This document shows positions 53,459 through 61,680 of a stretch of DNA of 61,680 nt, piece after piece. The notes beneath the pieces were generated by a model that worked only from the letters and a program-made list of their open reading frames with translations, ran no database searches and was not told where the DNA came from. Within the stretch, counting starts at the first letter, position 1. Every line of letters starts with the position of its first letter. Origin of the DNA: Massilia rubra (GTDB lineage Bacteria > Pseudomonadota > Gammaproteobacteria > Burkholderiales > Burkholderiaceae_D); contig NZ_VUYU01000037.1 of assembly GCF_011682065.1 (NCBI RefSeq), positions 1-61,680 on the forward strand. The letters are read 5' to 3'. The position numbers and the translations under genes were made by a program.

Positions 53459-53923
53459 ATGAATAATCCGTATCAATCCCCGTCAAGCGCCACGATGGCG
53501 CCCGCCCAGCCGCCAGCCAAGCGACCGATCTCGTCCTGGCTGATGATGCTCGTCCTGGTTCTGGTCATGATCTTCACCGCGTTCGGGGCGATCAATACCA
53601 TCATGTTAATGATCGCGTTTCGCAACTGGACGAACGTCCCTTTTTTGTTCAACCTTGCCCTTCGCCTTGCCCTGGTCGCCTTGTGTTTCGGCGCTATGGT
53701 TGGCATCGCACGGCGGCTGCGCTGGGGGCGCTGGCTCGGTTTGTTCGTCATCGCCGCGCTCACGGTCATGATCCTGCTCATGCCCGATACGGCGCAGTAC
53801 GACAATGACGCCCAACGCAGCGGCGGCGCCTTCGGCCGCCTGGTCCTGGGGCCATTGCTGATGGCCTTGTGGGGCTACCGCTTCGGCTTCTCGGCCAAGG
53901 CACGCCGCTATTTTGGCAATTGA
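53459..53923 (+). CDS. Small membrane protein, NPYxSP N-terminus (first of a paralogous pair)
   Basis: 154 aa. The start MNNPYQSPSS is confirmed by the paralogue's MHNPYHPPAS. A short Pro/Ala-rich cytosolic or periplasmic head is followed by four predicted helices: SWLMMLVLVLVMIFTAF, FLFNLALRLALVALCFGAMV, WLGLFVIAALTVMILLM and LVLGPLLMALWGYRFGF, and a conserved tail FGFSAKARRYFGN. No catalytic motif; function unknown. No ribosome site is seen before the ATG. It has its own promoter-like elements placed at the start codon and is followed by its paralogue after a single base. Confidence 0.75.
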   Translation: MNNPYQSPSSATMAPAQPPAKRPISSWLMMLVLVLVMIFTAFGAINTIMLMIAFRNWTNVPFLFNLALRLALVALCFGAMVGIARRLRWGRWLGLFVIAALTVMILLMPDTAQYDNDAQRSGGAFGRLVLGPLLMALWGYRFGFSAKARRYFGN

Positions 53924-53924
53924 C

Positions 53925-54419
53925 ATGCATAATCCCTACCATCCCCCGGCCAGCGCCGCGCCCGACGTCCCCGCCGACCTGCCCGGGCGGCCGCTATCGG
54001 TCTGGCTGTTCCTGCTGATCATGTGGCCGACGACGCTCGCGCTTGCCATCGGCGCGATCCGCTTCAGCTGGTTCAAGCTCGGCGCCATCAACTTCGCCTG
54101 GTTCTCCAGCCCTTTTCCCGCGAGCACGAGTTACCGCCTTCTGGGTGGTATCGCCTGGCGCCTCGCCGTGCTGGCGCTGCTGTTCGCGACGGTGCTCGGC
54201 GCCACCCGCCGCCGCCAATGGGGGCGCTGGCTCGGCATCCTGCTCCTCGGCGCGATCGCGGTCGGAGTGTTTTTCGTGCCGGAGACGACCCCCTACGCCA
54301 GCGAGGACGAACGGGTCCGCACCTTCCTGATCCCCGTCGTCCTGATGGCGACGCTGGTCGCATGGTGGACCTACGCCTTTGGTTTTTCGCGCAAGGCAAG
54401 ACGCTACTTCCGCACCTGA
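53925..54419 (+). CDS. Small membrane protein, NPYxPP N-terminus (second of a paralogous pair)
   Basis: 164 aa from ATG 53925, one base after the stop of the preceding paralogue (a longer TTG start at 53913 is not needed). It shares the N-terminal NPY motif, four-helix layout, the RRRQWGRWLGILLLGAIAV segment (compare RRLRWGRWLGLFVIAALTV in its partner) and the FGFSRKARRYFRT tail. This shows a tandem duplication followed by divergence. Translation probably depends on the upstream gene. Function unknown; possibly one of the many small membrane proteins with NPYxPP heads seen in diverse bacteria. Confidence 0.75.
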   Translation: MHNPYHPPASAAPDVPADLPGRPLSVWLFLLIMWPTTLALAIGAIRFSWFKLGAINFAWFSSPFPASTSYRLLGGIAWRLAVLALLFATVLGATRRRQWGRWLGILLLGAIAVGVFFVPETTPYASEDERVRTFLIPVVLMATLVAWWTYAFGFSRKARRYFRT

Positions 54420-54447
54420 GACGTCGACAGGCGCGTCAACAAGCGCG

Positions 54448-55878
54448 TCAGCGCACCGCGCCGGCCATCTTGAACATGCCCGCCTTGACGTAGATCGTCA
54501 TCAGCTCGGCGCAGGCGGCCTCGTCGACCCCGTGCAGCGCGGCGATGGCTGCCGGCTCGTCTAACGGGGCTCCGGCCACCTTCTTGTAGTTGCCCATCTC
54601 GTCGACCGGCACCCGCACGCAGGCCGGATCCTGCCCGACCTGGCGCATCAGCCAGCAGCGCAGCGGCTCGAGCTGCGCCATGCCGAGCGCCTCCAACACC
54701 AGTGCCTGCGCGCGGCCGCACCAGGGCAGCACTTCCAGCAGCGCCGCCGGCGGGAACTGGCCCAGCTGCTGCGCCAGCGCCGCCATCTGCGCCGGTTCGG
54801 CGTCGTCGACAAAGGCGAGGTGGCGCATCAGGTCGGCCCAGTCATTGACGGTGCGCACGCCCAGCTTGCGCTTGCGCGAAGCCACCCACGTCAATACGCC
54901 GACCAGGGCGTCGGTGCCGGCCAGGTAGCACCATGGCTGCTGCAAGCGGAAGACGGCGGCGCCGCGCCGGTGGATGTCGTAGCAGAGGTCGATCACCTCC
55001 TCCGGCGAAAATGCCTTGCTGGCGGCCAGCTCGCGCAGCCGTTGCGGCAAGCGCGCGCGCAGATTGGCGGTCAACGCCTCCAGCCCCGCCTCGCTCTCGG
55101 GCGTGGCCAACAGATACCAGGGTTCGAGCAGGGGATGGCGCGCGATCACGGCCTCGGCCTGGGCGCTGTCGATCCAGCCGCGCCGCACGCCTTCGACCAG
55201 CAGCGCGCGCACGCGCTGGCACCATTGCGGCCACTCGGCGGTGATATGGAGCGCGCAGGCCCTGGCGCCCGGCCCGCCCTGCGGCGCGAACTCGCCGTCC
55301 GCCAGCAGCCATAGCTGGCCGCCGGCGAGCTGCTCGCACAAAGGGCGCAGCCAGGCCGCCCCGCTTGGATGGTCGAGCGCGGGCCACAGGAATTTTTTGA
55401 TGATGTCCGGATGGTCGCAGCTCAGCGCCGGCGACCAGCCGTGCGGCGCCTGCCGCGTGACCGCCAGCGCGGCGGTACTGGCCAGCATGCCGATCCGTTC
55501 GCTGTCCTGGAACAGGCTGTCCGCGCCCGGATCGCCGATGTGCGGCAGCAGAATCCGGTCGATGGTGTCGCGCAAGGTGCACATCAGCGAGCACAACTTT
55601 GTCCCGTTGGTGGTTTCCGCAAGCATGCCGCGCTCATGCAGGGCGAACTGGCGCATGCAGGCCTTCAGGCCCTCTTCGCCGAACAGCTCGCGCATCGCGC
55701 CCACCCAGCCGCGCCCGGCACCGGCCTCGATCAGCGCCGTGCCGCGCTGGACGAATACCGGCATGAGCGGCAGCGCGAACTGCTGCACCACCTTGAATCT
55801 GGCGACCCAGTCGCAGTCGGGGCTGGCGGCGGCGTGCGCCACGGCGGGGGGGAAATCGGCAAGCGCGAGTTGGGGCAT
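54448..55878 (-). CDS. Hypothetical soluble protein, 476 aa
   Basis: 476 aa, start MPQLALADFPPAVAHAAAS. No signal peptide, membrane helices or recognised motif. It is rich in Ala, Leu, Arg, Trp and Cys. Distinctive stretches are MLAETTNGTKLCSLMCTLRDTIDRILLPH, SCDHPDIIKKFLWPAL and a C-terminal DEMGNYKKVAGAPLDEPAAI. The frame is intact, the only good candidate on its strand, and convergent with the small membrane pair (28-base gap). It is divergent from argF with its promoter region in between (162 bases). I do not recognise a family; no function is claimed. Confidence 0.6.
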   Translation of the reverse strand: MPQLALADFPPAVAHAAASPDCDWVARFKVVQQFALPLMPVFVQRGTALIEAGAGRGWVGAMRELFGEEGLKACMRQFALHERGMLAETTNGTKLCSLMCTLRDTIDRILLPHIGDPGADSLFQDSERIGMLASTAALAVTRQAPHGWSPALSCDHPDIIKKFLWPALDHPSGAAWLRPLCEQLAGGQLWLLADGEFAPQGGPGARACALHITAEWPQWCQRVRALLVEGVRRGWIDSAQAEAVIARHPLLEPWYLLATPESEAGLEALTANLRARLPQRLRELAASKAFSPEEVIDLCYDIHRRGAAVFRLQQPWCYLAGTDALVGVLTWVASRKRKLGVRTVNDWADLMRHLAFVDDAEPAQMAALAQQLGQFPPAALLEVLPWCGRAQALVLEALGMAQLEPLRCWLMRQVGQDPACVRVPVDEMGNYKKVAGAPLDEPAAIAALHGVDEAACAELMTIYVKAGMFKMAGAVR

Positions 55879-55972
55879 GATGGGTACGGGGGCAAGGGTT
55901 ACACGGCAGAATCATCGGCGGCGCTGGACCGTGTAGTATAACGGGTTGCCCCCGGCAAATTTTCAAAACCCT

Positions 55973-55978
55973 TATAAT
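55973..55978 (+). promoter_or_regulatory. -10 box of the argF-argG transcript
   Basis: A perfect TATAAT 62 bases before ATG 56041. The best -35-like hexamer (TTGCCC at 55946-55951) is spaced 21 bases, too far for an optimal promoter, so expression may need an activator. No obvious ARG box was identified by eye. Confidence 0.45.
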
Positions 55979-56040
55979 TGATCCGCAACCCTACGCCAGG
56001 GCCCGGCCGCATGCGGCTCACGCATTCAATCGTTGTGTCT

Positions 56041-56967
56041 ATGCCTACAAATAAACCGATCAAGCATTTCCTCCAGTTTTCCGACTTCACGCTGGCCGAA
56101 TTCGAGTACGTGATCGAGCGCGCCAAGATCATCAAGCGCAAGTTCAAGAACTACGAGGTCTACCATCCCCTGATCGACCGCACCCTGGTCATGGTGTTCG
56201 AGAAAAACTCGACCCGCACCCGCCTCTCGTTCGAAGCCGGCATGCACCAGCTGGGCGGCGCCGCCATCTACCTGAACACGCGCGACAGCCAGCTCGGTCG
56301 CGGCGAACCGGTCGAAGATGCCGGCCAGGTGATGAGCCGCATGTGCGACATCATCATGGTGCGCACCTTCGGCCAGGACATCATCGAGCGCTTCGCCGCC
56401 CATTCGCGCGTGCCGGTGATTAACGGCCTGACCAACGAACACCATCCATGCCAGGTGCTGGCCGATATCTTCACCTTCGTCGAACACCGCGGCTCGATCG
56501 CCGGCAAGATCGTCACCTGGGTGGGCGACGCCAACAACATGCTGTACTCCTGGCTGCAGGCGGCCGAGGTATTCGGCTTCCACCTGAACGTCGCCACGCC
56601 CACAGGCTACGACATCGACCATTCCCTGGTGTCGACCACCCGCTTCACCGTCTTCGACAACCCGTCGGACGCGTGCCAGGGCGCCCACCTGGTCAACACC
56701 GATGTGTGGACCAGCATGGGCTACGAGAAGGAAAACGCGGCCCGCCTGGCGGCCTTCGACGGCTACATCGTCGATGGCGCCAAGATGGCGCGCGCCGCGC
56801 CCGACGCGCTCTTCATGCATTGCCTGCCGGCCCACCGCGGCGAGGAAGTCGCGGCCGAGGTCATCGACGGACCGCAGTCGGTGGTCTGGGACGAGGCCGA
56901 AAACCGCCTGCACGTGCAGAAGGCGCTGATCGAATACCTGCTGCTCGGCCAGATCGAAGCGCAGTAA
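56041..56967 (+). CDS. argF: Ornithine carbamoyltransferase
   Basis: 308 aa from ATG 56041; an upstream in-frame extension lacks a ribosome site and family similarity. The carbamoyl-phosphate loop is KNSTRTRLSFE, other binding motifs are HPCQ (carbamoyl phosphate) and HCLPAHRGEEV (ornithine). It makes citrulline from ornithine and carbamoyl phosphate, step six of arginine biosynthesis. argG follows after 42 bases on the same strand, so they likely form one operon. Length typical for the anabolic enzyme. Confidence 0.96.
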   Translation: MPTNKPIKHFLQFSDFTLAEFEYVIERAKIIKRKFKNYEVYHPLIDRTLVMVFEKNSTRTRLSFEAGMHQLGGAAIYLNTRDSQLGRGEPVEDAGQVMSRMCDIIMVRTFGQDIIERFAAHSRVPVINGLTNEHHPCQVLADIFTFVEHRGSIAGKIVTWVGDANNMLYSWLQAAEVFGFHLNVATPTGYDIDHSLVSTTRFTVFDNPSDACQGAHLVNTDVWTSMGYEKENAARLAAFDGYIVDGAKMARAAPDALFMHCLPAHRGEEVAAEVIDGPQSVVWDEAENRLHVQKALIEYLLLGQIEAQ

Positions 56968-57009
56968 AAATACCTATAACACCATCGTCAACCCAAGATT
57001 GGAATCTCC

Positions 57010-58242
57010 ATGAGCGACATCAAAAAAGTAGTCCTCGCCTATTCGGGCGGCCTGGACACCTCGGTCATCCTGAAATGGCTGCAGGATAACTACAAGTGCG
57101 AAATCGTCACCTTCACCGCCGACCTGGGCCAGGGCGAAGAGCTCGAGCCGGCGCGCGCCAAGGCGATCAAGTTCGGCATCAAGCCCGAGAATATCTACAT
57201 TGACGACGTGCGCGAAGAATTCGTGCGCGACTTCGTGTTCCCGATGTTCCGCGCCAACACCGTGTACGAAGGCGAATACCTGCTGGGCACTTCGATCGCC
57301 CGTCCCCTGATCGCCAAGCGCCTGATCGAGATCACGCGCGCCACCGGCGCCGATGCGATTTCGCACGGCGCCACCGGCAAGGGTAACGACCAGGTGCGCT
57401 TCGAGCTGGGCGCGTACGCGCTCAAGCCGGACGTCAAGATCATCGCCCCGTGGCGCGAATGGGACTTGCTGTCGCGCGAAAAGCTGCTGAAATACGCGGA
57501 AGACGCCGGCATCGCCGTCGACATGAAGCACAAGAACGGCGGCGCGCCCTACTCGATGGACGCCAACCTGCTGCACATCTCGTTCGAAGGCCGCCATCTG
57601 GAAAACCCGAGCGCCGAAGCCGAGGAAAGCATGTGGCGCTGGACCGTCAGCCCGGAAGCGGCGCCGGACCAGGCCGAGTACCTCGACCTCGAATACGAAA
57701 AGGGCGACATCGTGGCCGTCAACGGCGTGCGCATGTCGCCGGCGACCGTGCTGACCGAACTCAATCGCCTGGGCGGCAAGCATGGCATCGGCCGCCTCGA
57801 CCTGGTCGAGAACCGCTACGTCGGCATGAAGTCGCGCGGCTGCTACGAAACCCCGGGCGGCACCATCATGCTGCGCGGCCACCGCGCCATCGAATCGATC
57901 ACCCTGGACCGCGAAGTGGCCCACCTGAAGGATGACCTGATGCCGCGCTACGCGTCGATGATCTACAACGGCTACTGGTGGGCGCCCGAGCGCGTCGCGC
58001 TGCAGACCCTGATCGACCACACCCAGCAAACGGTCAACGGCTGGGTTCGCATGAAGCTGTACAAGGGCAATGTGATCGTGGTCTCGCGCGATTCGAAGAC
58101 CGATTCGTTGTTCGACATGAACATCGCGACCTTCGATGAAGATGGCGGCGCCTACAACCAGGCCGACGCCGGCGGCTTCATCAAGCTCAACGCCTTGCGC
58201 ATGCGCATCGCCGCCGTGGCGCGCGAAAAGCGCGGGCAATAA
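57010..58242 (+). CDS. argG: Argininosuccinate synthase
   Basis: 410 aa. The ATP-binding P-loop [10 protein letters not shown] is at residues ~9-18; the citrulline/aspartate site includes [13 protein letters not shown] and the family region [18 protein letters not shown]. It condenses citrulline (from ArgF next door) with aspartate at the cost of ATP. GGAA before ATG 57010 serves as ribosome site. Length close to other bacterial members (400-447). Followed by a REP-like palindrome then the wsp genes. Confidence 0.96.
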   Translation: MSDIKKVVLAYSGGLDTSVILKWLQDNYKCEIVTFTADLGQGEELEPARAKAIKFGIKPENIYIDDVREEFVRDFVFPMFRANTVYEGEYLLGTSIARPLIAKRLIEITRATGADAISHGATGKGNDQVRFELGAYALKPDVKIIAPWREWDLLSREKLLKYAEDAGIAVDMKHKNGGAPYSMDANLLHISFEGRHLENPSAEAEESMWRWTVSPEAAPDQAEYLDLEYEKGDIVAVNGVRMSPATVLTELNRLGGKHGIGRLDLVENRYVGMKSRGCYETPGGTIMLRGHRAIESITLDREVAHLKDDLMPRYASMIYNGYWWAPERVALQTLIDHTQQTVNGWVRMKLYKGNVIVVSRDSKTDSLFDMNIATFDEDGGAYNQADAGGFIKLNALRMRIAAVAREKRGQ

Positions 58243-58271
58243 AGTTTTAGCAAGACCACGAACCCTTGCTC

Positions 58272-58349
58272 CGTCGTCCCCGCGCAGGCGGGGATCCATG
58301 GCACTTCCGATCCGGGGTGCTATGGATCCCCGCCTTCGCGGGGACGACG
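58272..58349. repeat. REP-like palindromic repeat (copy 2)
   Basis: Near-perfect inverted arms of about 28 bp (58272-58300 and 58321-58349) built on CGTCGTCCCCGCG.AGGCGGG, a form close to the element at 40755-40833. It lies between argG and the wsp operon, where it can terminate the arg transcript. Confidence 0.8.
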
Positions 58350-58401
58350 TTTTTCGGTTGGAGGGTTTGTTGACGACGAAAACGTACCGTGCCATCCCTC
58401 A

Positions 58402-58432
58402 ACGATGTTACATTTATAGAGAACAACATCGT
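58402..58432 (+). promoter_or_regulatory. Inverted repeat around a -10-like box upstream of wspA
   Basis: ACGATGTT (58402-58409) and AACATCGT (58425-58432) flank TTTATAGAG, a -10-like sequence, 18 bases before wspA's ATG. The layout suggests an operator overlapping the promoter of the wsp genes; no clear -35 is seen. Confidence 0.35.
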
Positions 58433-58449
58433 ACCCGGAGAGACCCCCC

Positions 58450-60267
58450 ATGTTTACAGACCTGAGCATCAAGAACAAGCTGTTTCTCGGCTTCGGCGCC
58501 ATCGTCGCCATCATCCTGTTCCTGCTGATCCTGGCCTACAACAATTTCTCCAAGATGTCCGAAGCGAGCCGCTGGGACCGCCATACCCTGGAAGTGCTGC
58601 TGGAAACCAACAAAATCGCCACCAATGTGCTGGAAATCCAGGCCGAAACCCGTGGCTTCCTGTTGACCGGGGAAGAACGCTTCCTCACCCCCGACATCAA
58701 TGAGGAAAAATTCCTCCTGGAGAACATTCGGCGCGCCATCCAGCTCACCGCCGACAACCCGACCCAGCAGGCGCGCGTGAAGACGCTCGAATCGCTGACC
58801 GCCAACTGGCTCAACAACGTGATCCACCCGCTGATCGAACGGCGCCGCGCGTTGGGCAAGGCCAGCGACGGGGTCACCGAACAAGTGGTCCGCTCGCCGG
58901 AACTGGCCAGCGGCTTCCAGTCCGTCAGCCAGGTGCGCAGCCTGATCGACCAGATGACCGACGAGGAAAACGCCTTGTTGAGCGGGCGCACGATCGAATC
59001 GGCGAAACTGCAAAAAACCATGTCCCTGCTGCTCAGCGTGGGCGGCGTGCTGTGCGTGGCGCTGGCCTCGGTCGTGGCCTGGATGCTGGCGCGCGCGCTG
59101 CTCAATCCCCTTAACAATCTGACCGATGCGGTCGGCAAGATCGCGGGCGGTCAACAGTCGGCGCGCGCGGCCGTGGTCTCGCGCGATGAACTGGGCAAGG
59201 TCACCGAAGAATTCAACCGCATGGCGCAGTCGATCCAGGACAGCCAGGCCAACGAGGCGGCCGCCACGAATGCGCTGCGCGCCAATGTCGACGCCCTGCT
59301 CGACGTGGTCTCCAAGGCCGCCATCGGCGACCTGACCGGCACCGTGACGATTACCGGCAGCGACGCCATCGGACGCATGGGCGACGGCTTGAAAACCATG
59401 GTCGGCAACCTGCGCATCCTGCTCAACAACGTGCAAAAGGCCGGCATCCAGGTCACCACCTCGGCCACCGAAATCGCCGCCTCGGCCAAGCAGCAGGAAG
59501 CGACCGGCATCGAACAGGCCCAGACCAGCATCGAAATCCTCTCGACCACCAAGGAAATCTCGGCCAACACCACCCAACTGCTCAAAACCATGGAAGACGC
59601 CACCGCGGTGGCCGACTACACCACCAACGCCACCGCCGACGCCCAGCAAAACCTGAAACGCATGGACAGCACCATGCAGCACATGGTCTCGGCCACCGAT
59701 TCGATCAACGCCAAGCTGGCCGCGCTGTCCGAAAAGGCCAGCAATATCAACAGTGTCTTGACCACCATCACCAAGGTGGCCGACCAGACCAACATCCTCT
59801 CGCTCAACGCCGCGATCGAAGCCGAAAAAGCCGGCGACGCCGGGCGCGGCTTCTCGGTGGTGGCCACCGAAATCCGGCGCCTGGCCGACCAGACCTCGGT
59901 GTCGACCTGGGACATCGAGCAGATGCTCAAGGAGATGCAGTCGGCGGTATCGGCCAGCGTGATGGGCATGGACAAGTTCTCCGAAGAGATCCGGCGCAGC
60001 GTGGGCGAAGTGCGCCAGGTGGGCGAACAGCTCTCGACCGTGATGGACCAGGTGCAAAAGCTGGCCCCCCAGTTCGACCTGGTGCTGCAGGGGATGCAGT
60101 CGCAGGCGATCGGCGCGTCGCAGATTTCCGACACCATGATGCAACTGAACGACGCCACCCAGCAGACGGTCGAATCGCTCAAGGCCACCAGCGAAGCGGT
60201 GCACCAGTTGCAGTACGCCGCCAGCGACCTGCAATCGTCGGTGGCCACCTTCTCGGTCAACGCCTGA
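58450..60267 (+). CDS. wspA: Methyl-accepting chemotaxis protein, WspA-like
   Basis: 605 aa. TM1 (~11-30), a periplasmic four-helix/CHASE3-like domain (~31-190), TM2 (~195-217), HAMP (~218-270), then a signalling domain with hairpin tip VADQTNILSLNAAIEAEKAGDAGRGF. The segment STWDIEQMLKEMQSAVSAS..MGMDKFSEEIRR is the signature of WspA receptors, which sense surface contact and steer c-di-GMP output through WspE/WspR. Ribosome site GGAGAG before ATG 58450. The next genes wspB and wspC support the assignment; the remaining wsp genes are outside the window. Confidence 0.88.
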   Translation: MFTDLSIKNKLFLGFGAIVAIILFLLILAYNNFSKMSEASRWDRHTLEVLLETNKIATNVLEIQAETRGFLLTGEERFLTPDINEEKFLLENIRRAIQLTADNPTQQARVKTLESLTANWLNNVIHPLIERRRALGKASDGVTEQVVRSPELASGFQSVSQVRSLIDQMTDEENALLSGRTIESAKLQKTMSLLLSVGGVLCVALASVVAWMLARALLNPLNNLTDAVGKIAGGQQSARAAVVSRDELGKVTEEFNRMAQSIQDSQANEAAATNALRANVDALLDVVSKAAIGDLTGTVTITGSDAIGRMGDGLKTMVGNLRILLNNVQKAGIQVTTSATEIAASAKQQEATGIEQAQTSIEILSTTKEISANTTQLLKTMEDATAVADYTTNATADAQQNLKRMDSTMQHMVSATDSINAKLAALSEKASNINSVLTTITKVADQTNILSLNAAIEAEKAGDAGRGFSVVATEIRRLADQTSVSTWDIEQMLKEMQSAVSASVMGMDKFSEEIRRSVGEVRQVGEQLSTVMDQVQKLAPQFDLVLQGMQSQAIGASQISDTMMQLNDATQQTVESLKATSEAVHQLQYAASDLQSSVATFSVNA

Positions 60268-60278
60268 GGAGCGGGTCG

Positions 60279-60737
60279 ATGAAAGTGATGGTCTTTCACA
60301 TCGGCGCCGACCGCTACGCCCTGCCCTTGTGGGCGGTGGCGCGGGTGGTGCCGGCGGCCGCCCTGAAAGCCATTCCGCTCGCTCCCGCCTGGGTGGCCGG
60401 CCTGCTCGACCTGCACGGCGAAGCGGTGCCGGTGATCGACCTGTCCAGCCTGGCCGGCGTGCCGCCCGCGCAGCTGTGGTACGACTCGCGCATCATCCTG
60501 GTCGATTACCCGACCAGCGAGGGCGCCACGCGAGCGCTCGGCCTGCTGGCCGAACACGTGGTCGGCGTCGACAGCATCGATGGCGACGCCTTGCTCGACC
60601 CCGGCGTGGGCGGCGCGCCTTTTCTGGGCCAGGTGGCCGCCAGCAGCGCCGGCATGCTGCAACTGGTCAGCCTCGAGCAACTGCTCGCGCCCGACGTGCG
60701 CGCGCTGCTGTTCCAGGACGCGGGAGCGGCGCCATGA
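60279..60737 (+). CDS. wspB: CheW-like adaptor, WspB-like
   Basis: 152 aa. The CheW fold shows MVFHIGADRYALPLWAVARVV, WVAGLLDLHGEAVPVIDLS, and LLAEHVVGVDSID. CheW links the receptor to a histidine kinase of the CheA/WspE type. The gene follows wspA after 11 bases and its TGA overlaps the next ATG (ATGA), supporting translational coupling to the methyltransferase. The two-CheW layout of wsp operons suggests this is the first one (WspB), but WspD cannot be excluded without seeing the rest. Confidence 0.85.
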   Translation: MKVMVFHIGADRYALPLWAVARVVPAAALKAIPLAPAWVAGLLDLHGEAVPVIDLSSLAGVPPAQLWYDSRIILVDYPTSEGATRALGLLAEHVVGVDSIDGDALLDPGVGGAPFLGQVAASSAGMLQLVSLEQLLAPDVRALLFQDAGAAP

Positions 60738-61680
60738 AAGCGCGCGACCTGCTCCAGCAAGTGACGGGACTGAACCTGACCGAGACCGTGGTCGGGCGCG
60801 CCGTCGAACGGCGCATGCAGGCCATCGCGCTGGCCGACGCGCTGGCCTACGAACGCCTGCTCGCCACCAGCGCGCAGGAATTGTCGGCCCTGACCGAACT
60901 GGTGGTGGTGCCGGAATCGTGGATGTTCCGCGATGCCGAAGCGTTTGTCGCGGCCACCGCCTTCATCGTGCGGCGCCTGGACGCCAGCGCCGCGCGCCCG
61001 CTGCGCATCCTGTCGGTGCCGTGCGCCGGCGGCGAAGAGCCGTACTCGATGGCCATGTCGCTGCAAAGCGCCGGCGTGGCCAGCGCCGACATCGCGATCG
61101 ACGCGGTCGACCTGTCCCAGGTGGCGCTGGCGCGGGCCCGCGCCGGCCGCTACACCCGCAACGCCTTTCGCGGCCGCCACCTCGATTTTCGCGATCGCTT
61201 CTTCACCGCGGTCGACGCCGAATACCAGATCTGCGAAGCGATCCGCGGCCAGGTGACGTTCAGCCACGCCAACCTGCTCGACCCGGCCTTTTCCAGCCGG
61301 CCCGGCTACTACGACGTCATCTTTTGCCGCAACCTGCTGATCTACTTCGACGACCCCACCGTGGCCGCCGCCATCGCCAGCCTGTCGCGCCTGCTGGCCG
61401 GCGACGGCATCCTGTTCGCCGGCTACGCCGAAGTGCCGGCGTTCTGCCGCAACGGCTTTGCGGCGCTGCGCGCGCCGGGGGCGTTCGCGCTCGAAAAAAC
61501 CGGCGCGCGCGCGTCCTGGCCGGCGCGCCTGCCGGCACGCCAGCACGTGCGCCCGGCGCGGCCGCTGGCCGCCCCGCCGGCGCCGCCGGCCGCCCCGCGG
61601 CCGTCGCGCGGGCCGGCCCCGGGTGCGCCGCCGCGGGGGCTGCGCCCGGCCCCGGCCGCCCTGCTGGCGCGCGCGCGCCC
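60734..61680 (+). CDS. wspC: CheR-type receptor methyltransferase, WspC-like (3' end outside window)
   Basis: 315 residues visible, open to the right edge. It starts at ATG 60734, overlapping the wspB stop. An N-terminal helical domain with ARDLLQQVTGLNLTETVV and VVVPESWMFRDAEAF leads into the SAM-binding fold: LRILSVPCAGGEEPYSMAM (motif I), AVDLSQVALARARAGRYTRNAF, and YDVIFCRNLLIYFDDPTV. It methylates glutamates of the WspA receptor. After residue ~265 the sequence turns into a Pro/Ala/Arg-rich linker, consistent with WspC proteins that carry a C-terminal TPR domain beyond the window edge. Confidence 0.88.
   Translation, partial: MKARDLLQQVTGLNLTETVVGRAVERRMQAIALADALAYERLLATSAQELSALTELVVVPESWMFRDAEAFVAATAFIVRRLDASAARPLRILSVPCAGGEEPYSMAMSLQSAGVASADIAIDAVDLSQVALARARAGRYTRNAFRGRHLDFRDRFFTAVDAEYQICEAIRGQVTFSHANLLDPAFSSRPGYYDVIFCRNLLIYFDDPTVAAAIASLSRLLAGDGILFAGYAEVPAFCRNGFAALRAPGAFALEKTGARASWPARLPARQHVRPARPLAAPPAPPAAPRPSRGPAPGAPPRGLRPAPAALLARAR

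Noticed and set aside
50820-53486. 888-codon minus-strand frame opposite the TPR-GAF kinase
   Set aside because: Antisense to intact kinase H, N and G boxes; no motifs of its own.
56974-58395. 473-codon minus-strand frame opposite argG
   Set aside because: Its N-terminus is translated REP palindrome and the rest is antisense to argG.

Overview
The window is a GC-rich (roughly two-thirds G+C by eye), gene-dense bacterial chromosome segment. Gene content (argF-argG, orn, rsgA, srkA, a Wsp-type chemosensory operon, pbpC beside an alpha-2-macroglobulin gene) and the dispersed repeats fit a betaproteobacterium of the Burkholderiales, most likely Oxalobacteraceae (Massilia/Telluria/Duganella group). 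The family assignment is inference from recognised genes and repeat style. No rRNA, tRNA, CRISPR array or transposase gene was recognised.

Region 1 (1-10354, all minus strand) is the most unusual part. A RavA-like MoxR AAA+ ATPase leads a tightly coupled operon containing a 141-aa accessory protein, five tandem paralogues of a two-module protein (vWA-like N-terminal module plus beta-propeller C-terminal module; one copy has lost its N-terminal module), and the start of a further protein that leaves the window. Most junctions are ATGA or TAATG overlaps. This layout matches the computationally described MoxR-vWA-beta-propeller 'ternary' (bpX) systems proposed to act in biological conflicts. Here the effector gene is amplified and recombined.

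Region 2 (10474-22362) holds pbpC and an alpha-2-macroglobulin gene (periplasmic peptidoglycan repair/defence pair), a TcyP-like cystine transporter, a histidine phosphatase, a NAD(P)H-hydrate dehydratase and a Ser/Gly/Thr-repeat lipoprotein. Region 3 (22675-31188) has a lone GHKL-ATPase/PD-(D/E)XK nuclease protein (candidate defence gene, lower GC), an RND efflux pair, a DUF212 membrane protein and a DUF475 TerC-like protein.

Region 4 (31256-43653) contains a lipoprotein, a polysaccharide-deacetylase/caspase/EF-hand/TPR fusion, a nested inverted-repeat element, a solute-binding protein, a 1073-aa heptad-repeat coiled coil, srkA, a YecA/SEC-C protein, an HPP-CBS protein and small envelope genes. 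Region 5 (43741-50009) carries a membrane patatin, an aldo/keto reductase, orn, and a coupled M48 protease-PCD-rsgA set. Region 6 (50010-61680) starts with a 209-bp long-hairpin element built of GAGACAAAAC-like repeats, followed by a TPR-GAF histidine kinase, a pair of small paralogous membrane proteins with a possible leaderless promoter, an unrecognised 476-aa protein, argF-argG, and wspA-wspB-wspC, with wspC running off the right edge.

Many very long antisense reading frames exist because of the GC-rich codon usage. They were judged by conserved motifs, start signals and operon fit, and discarded.
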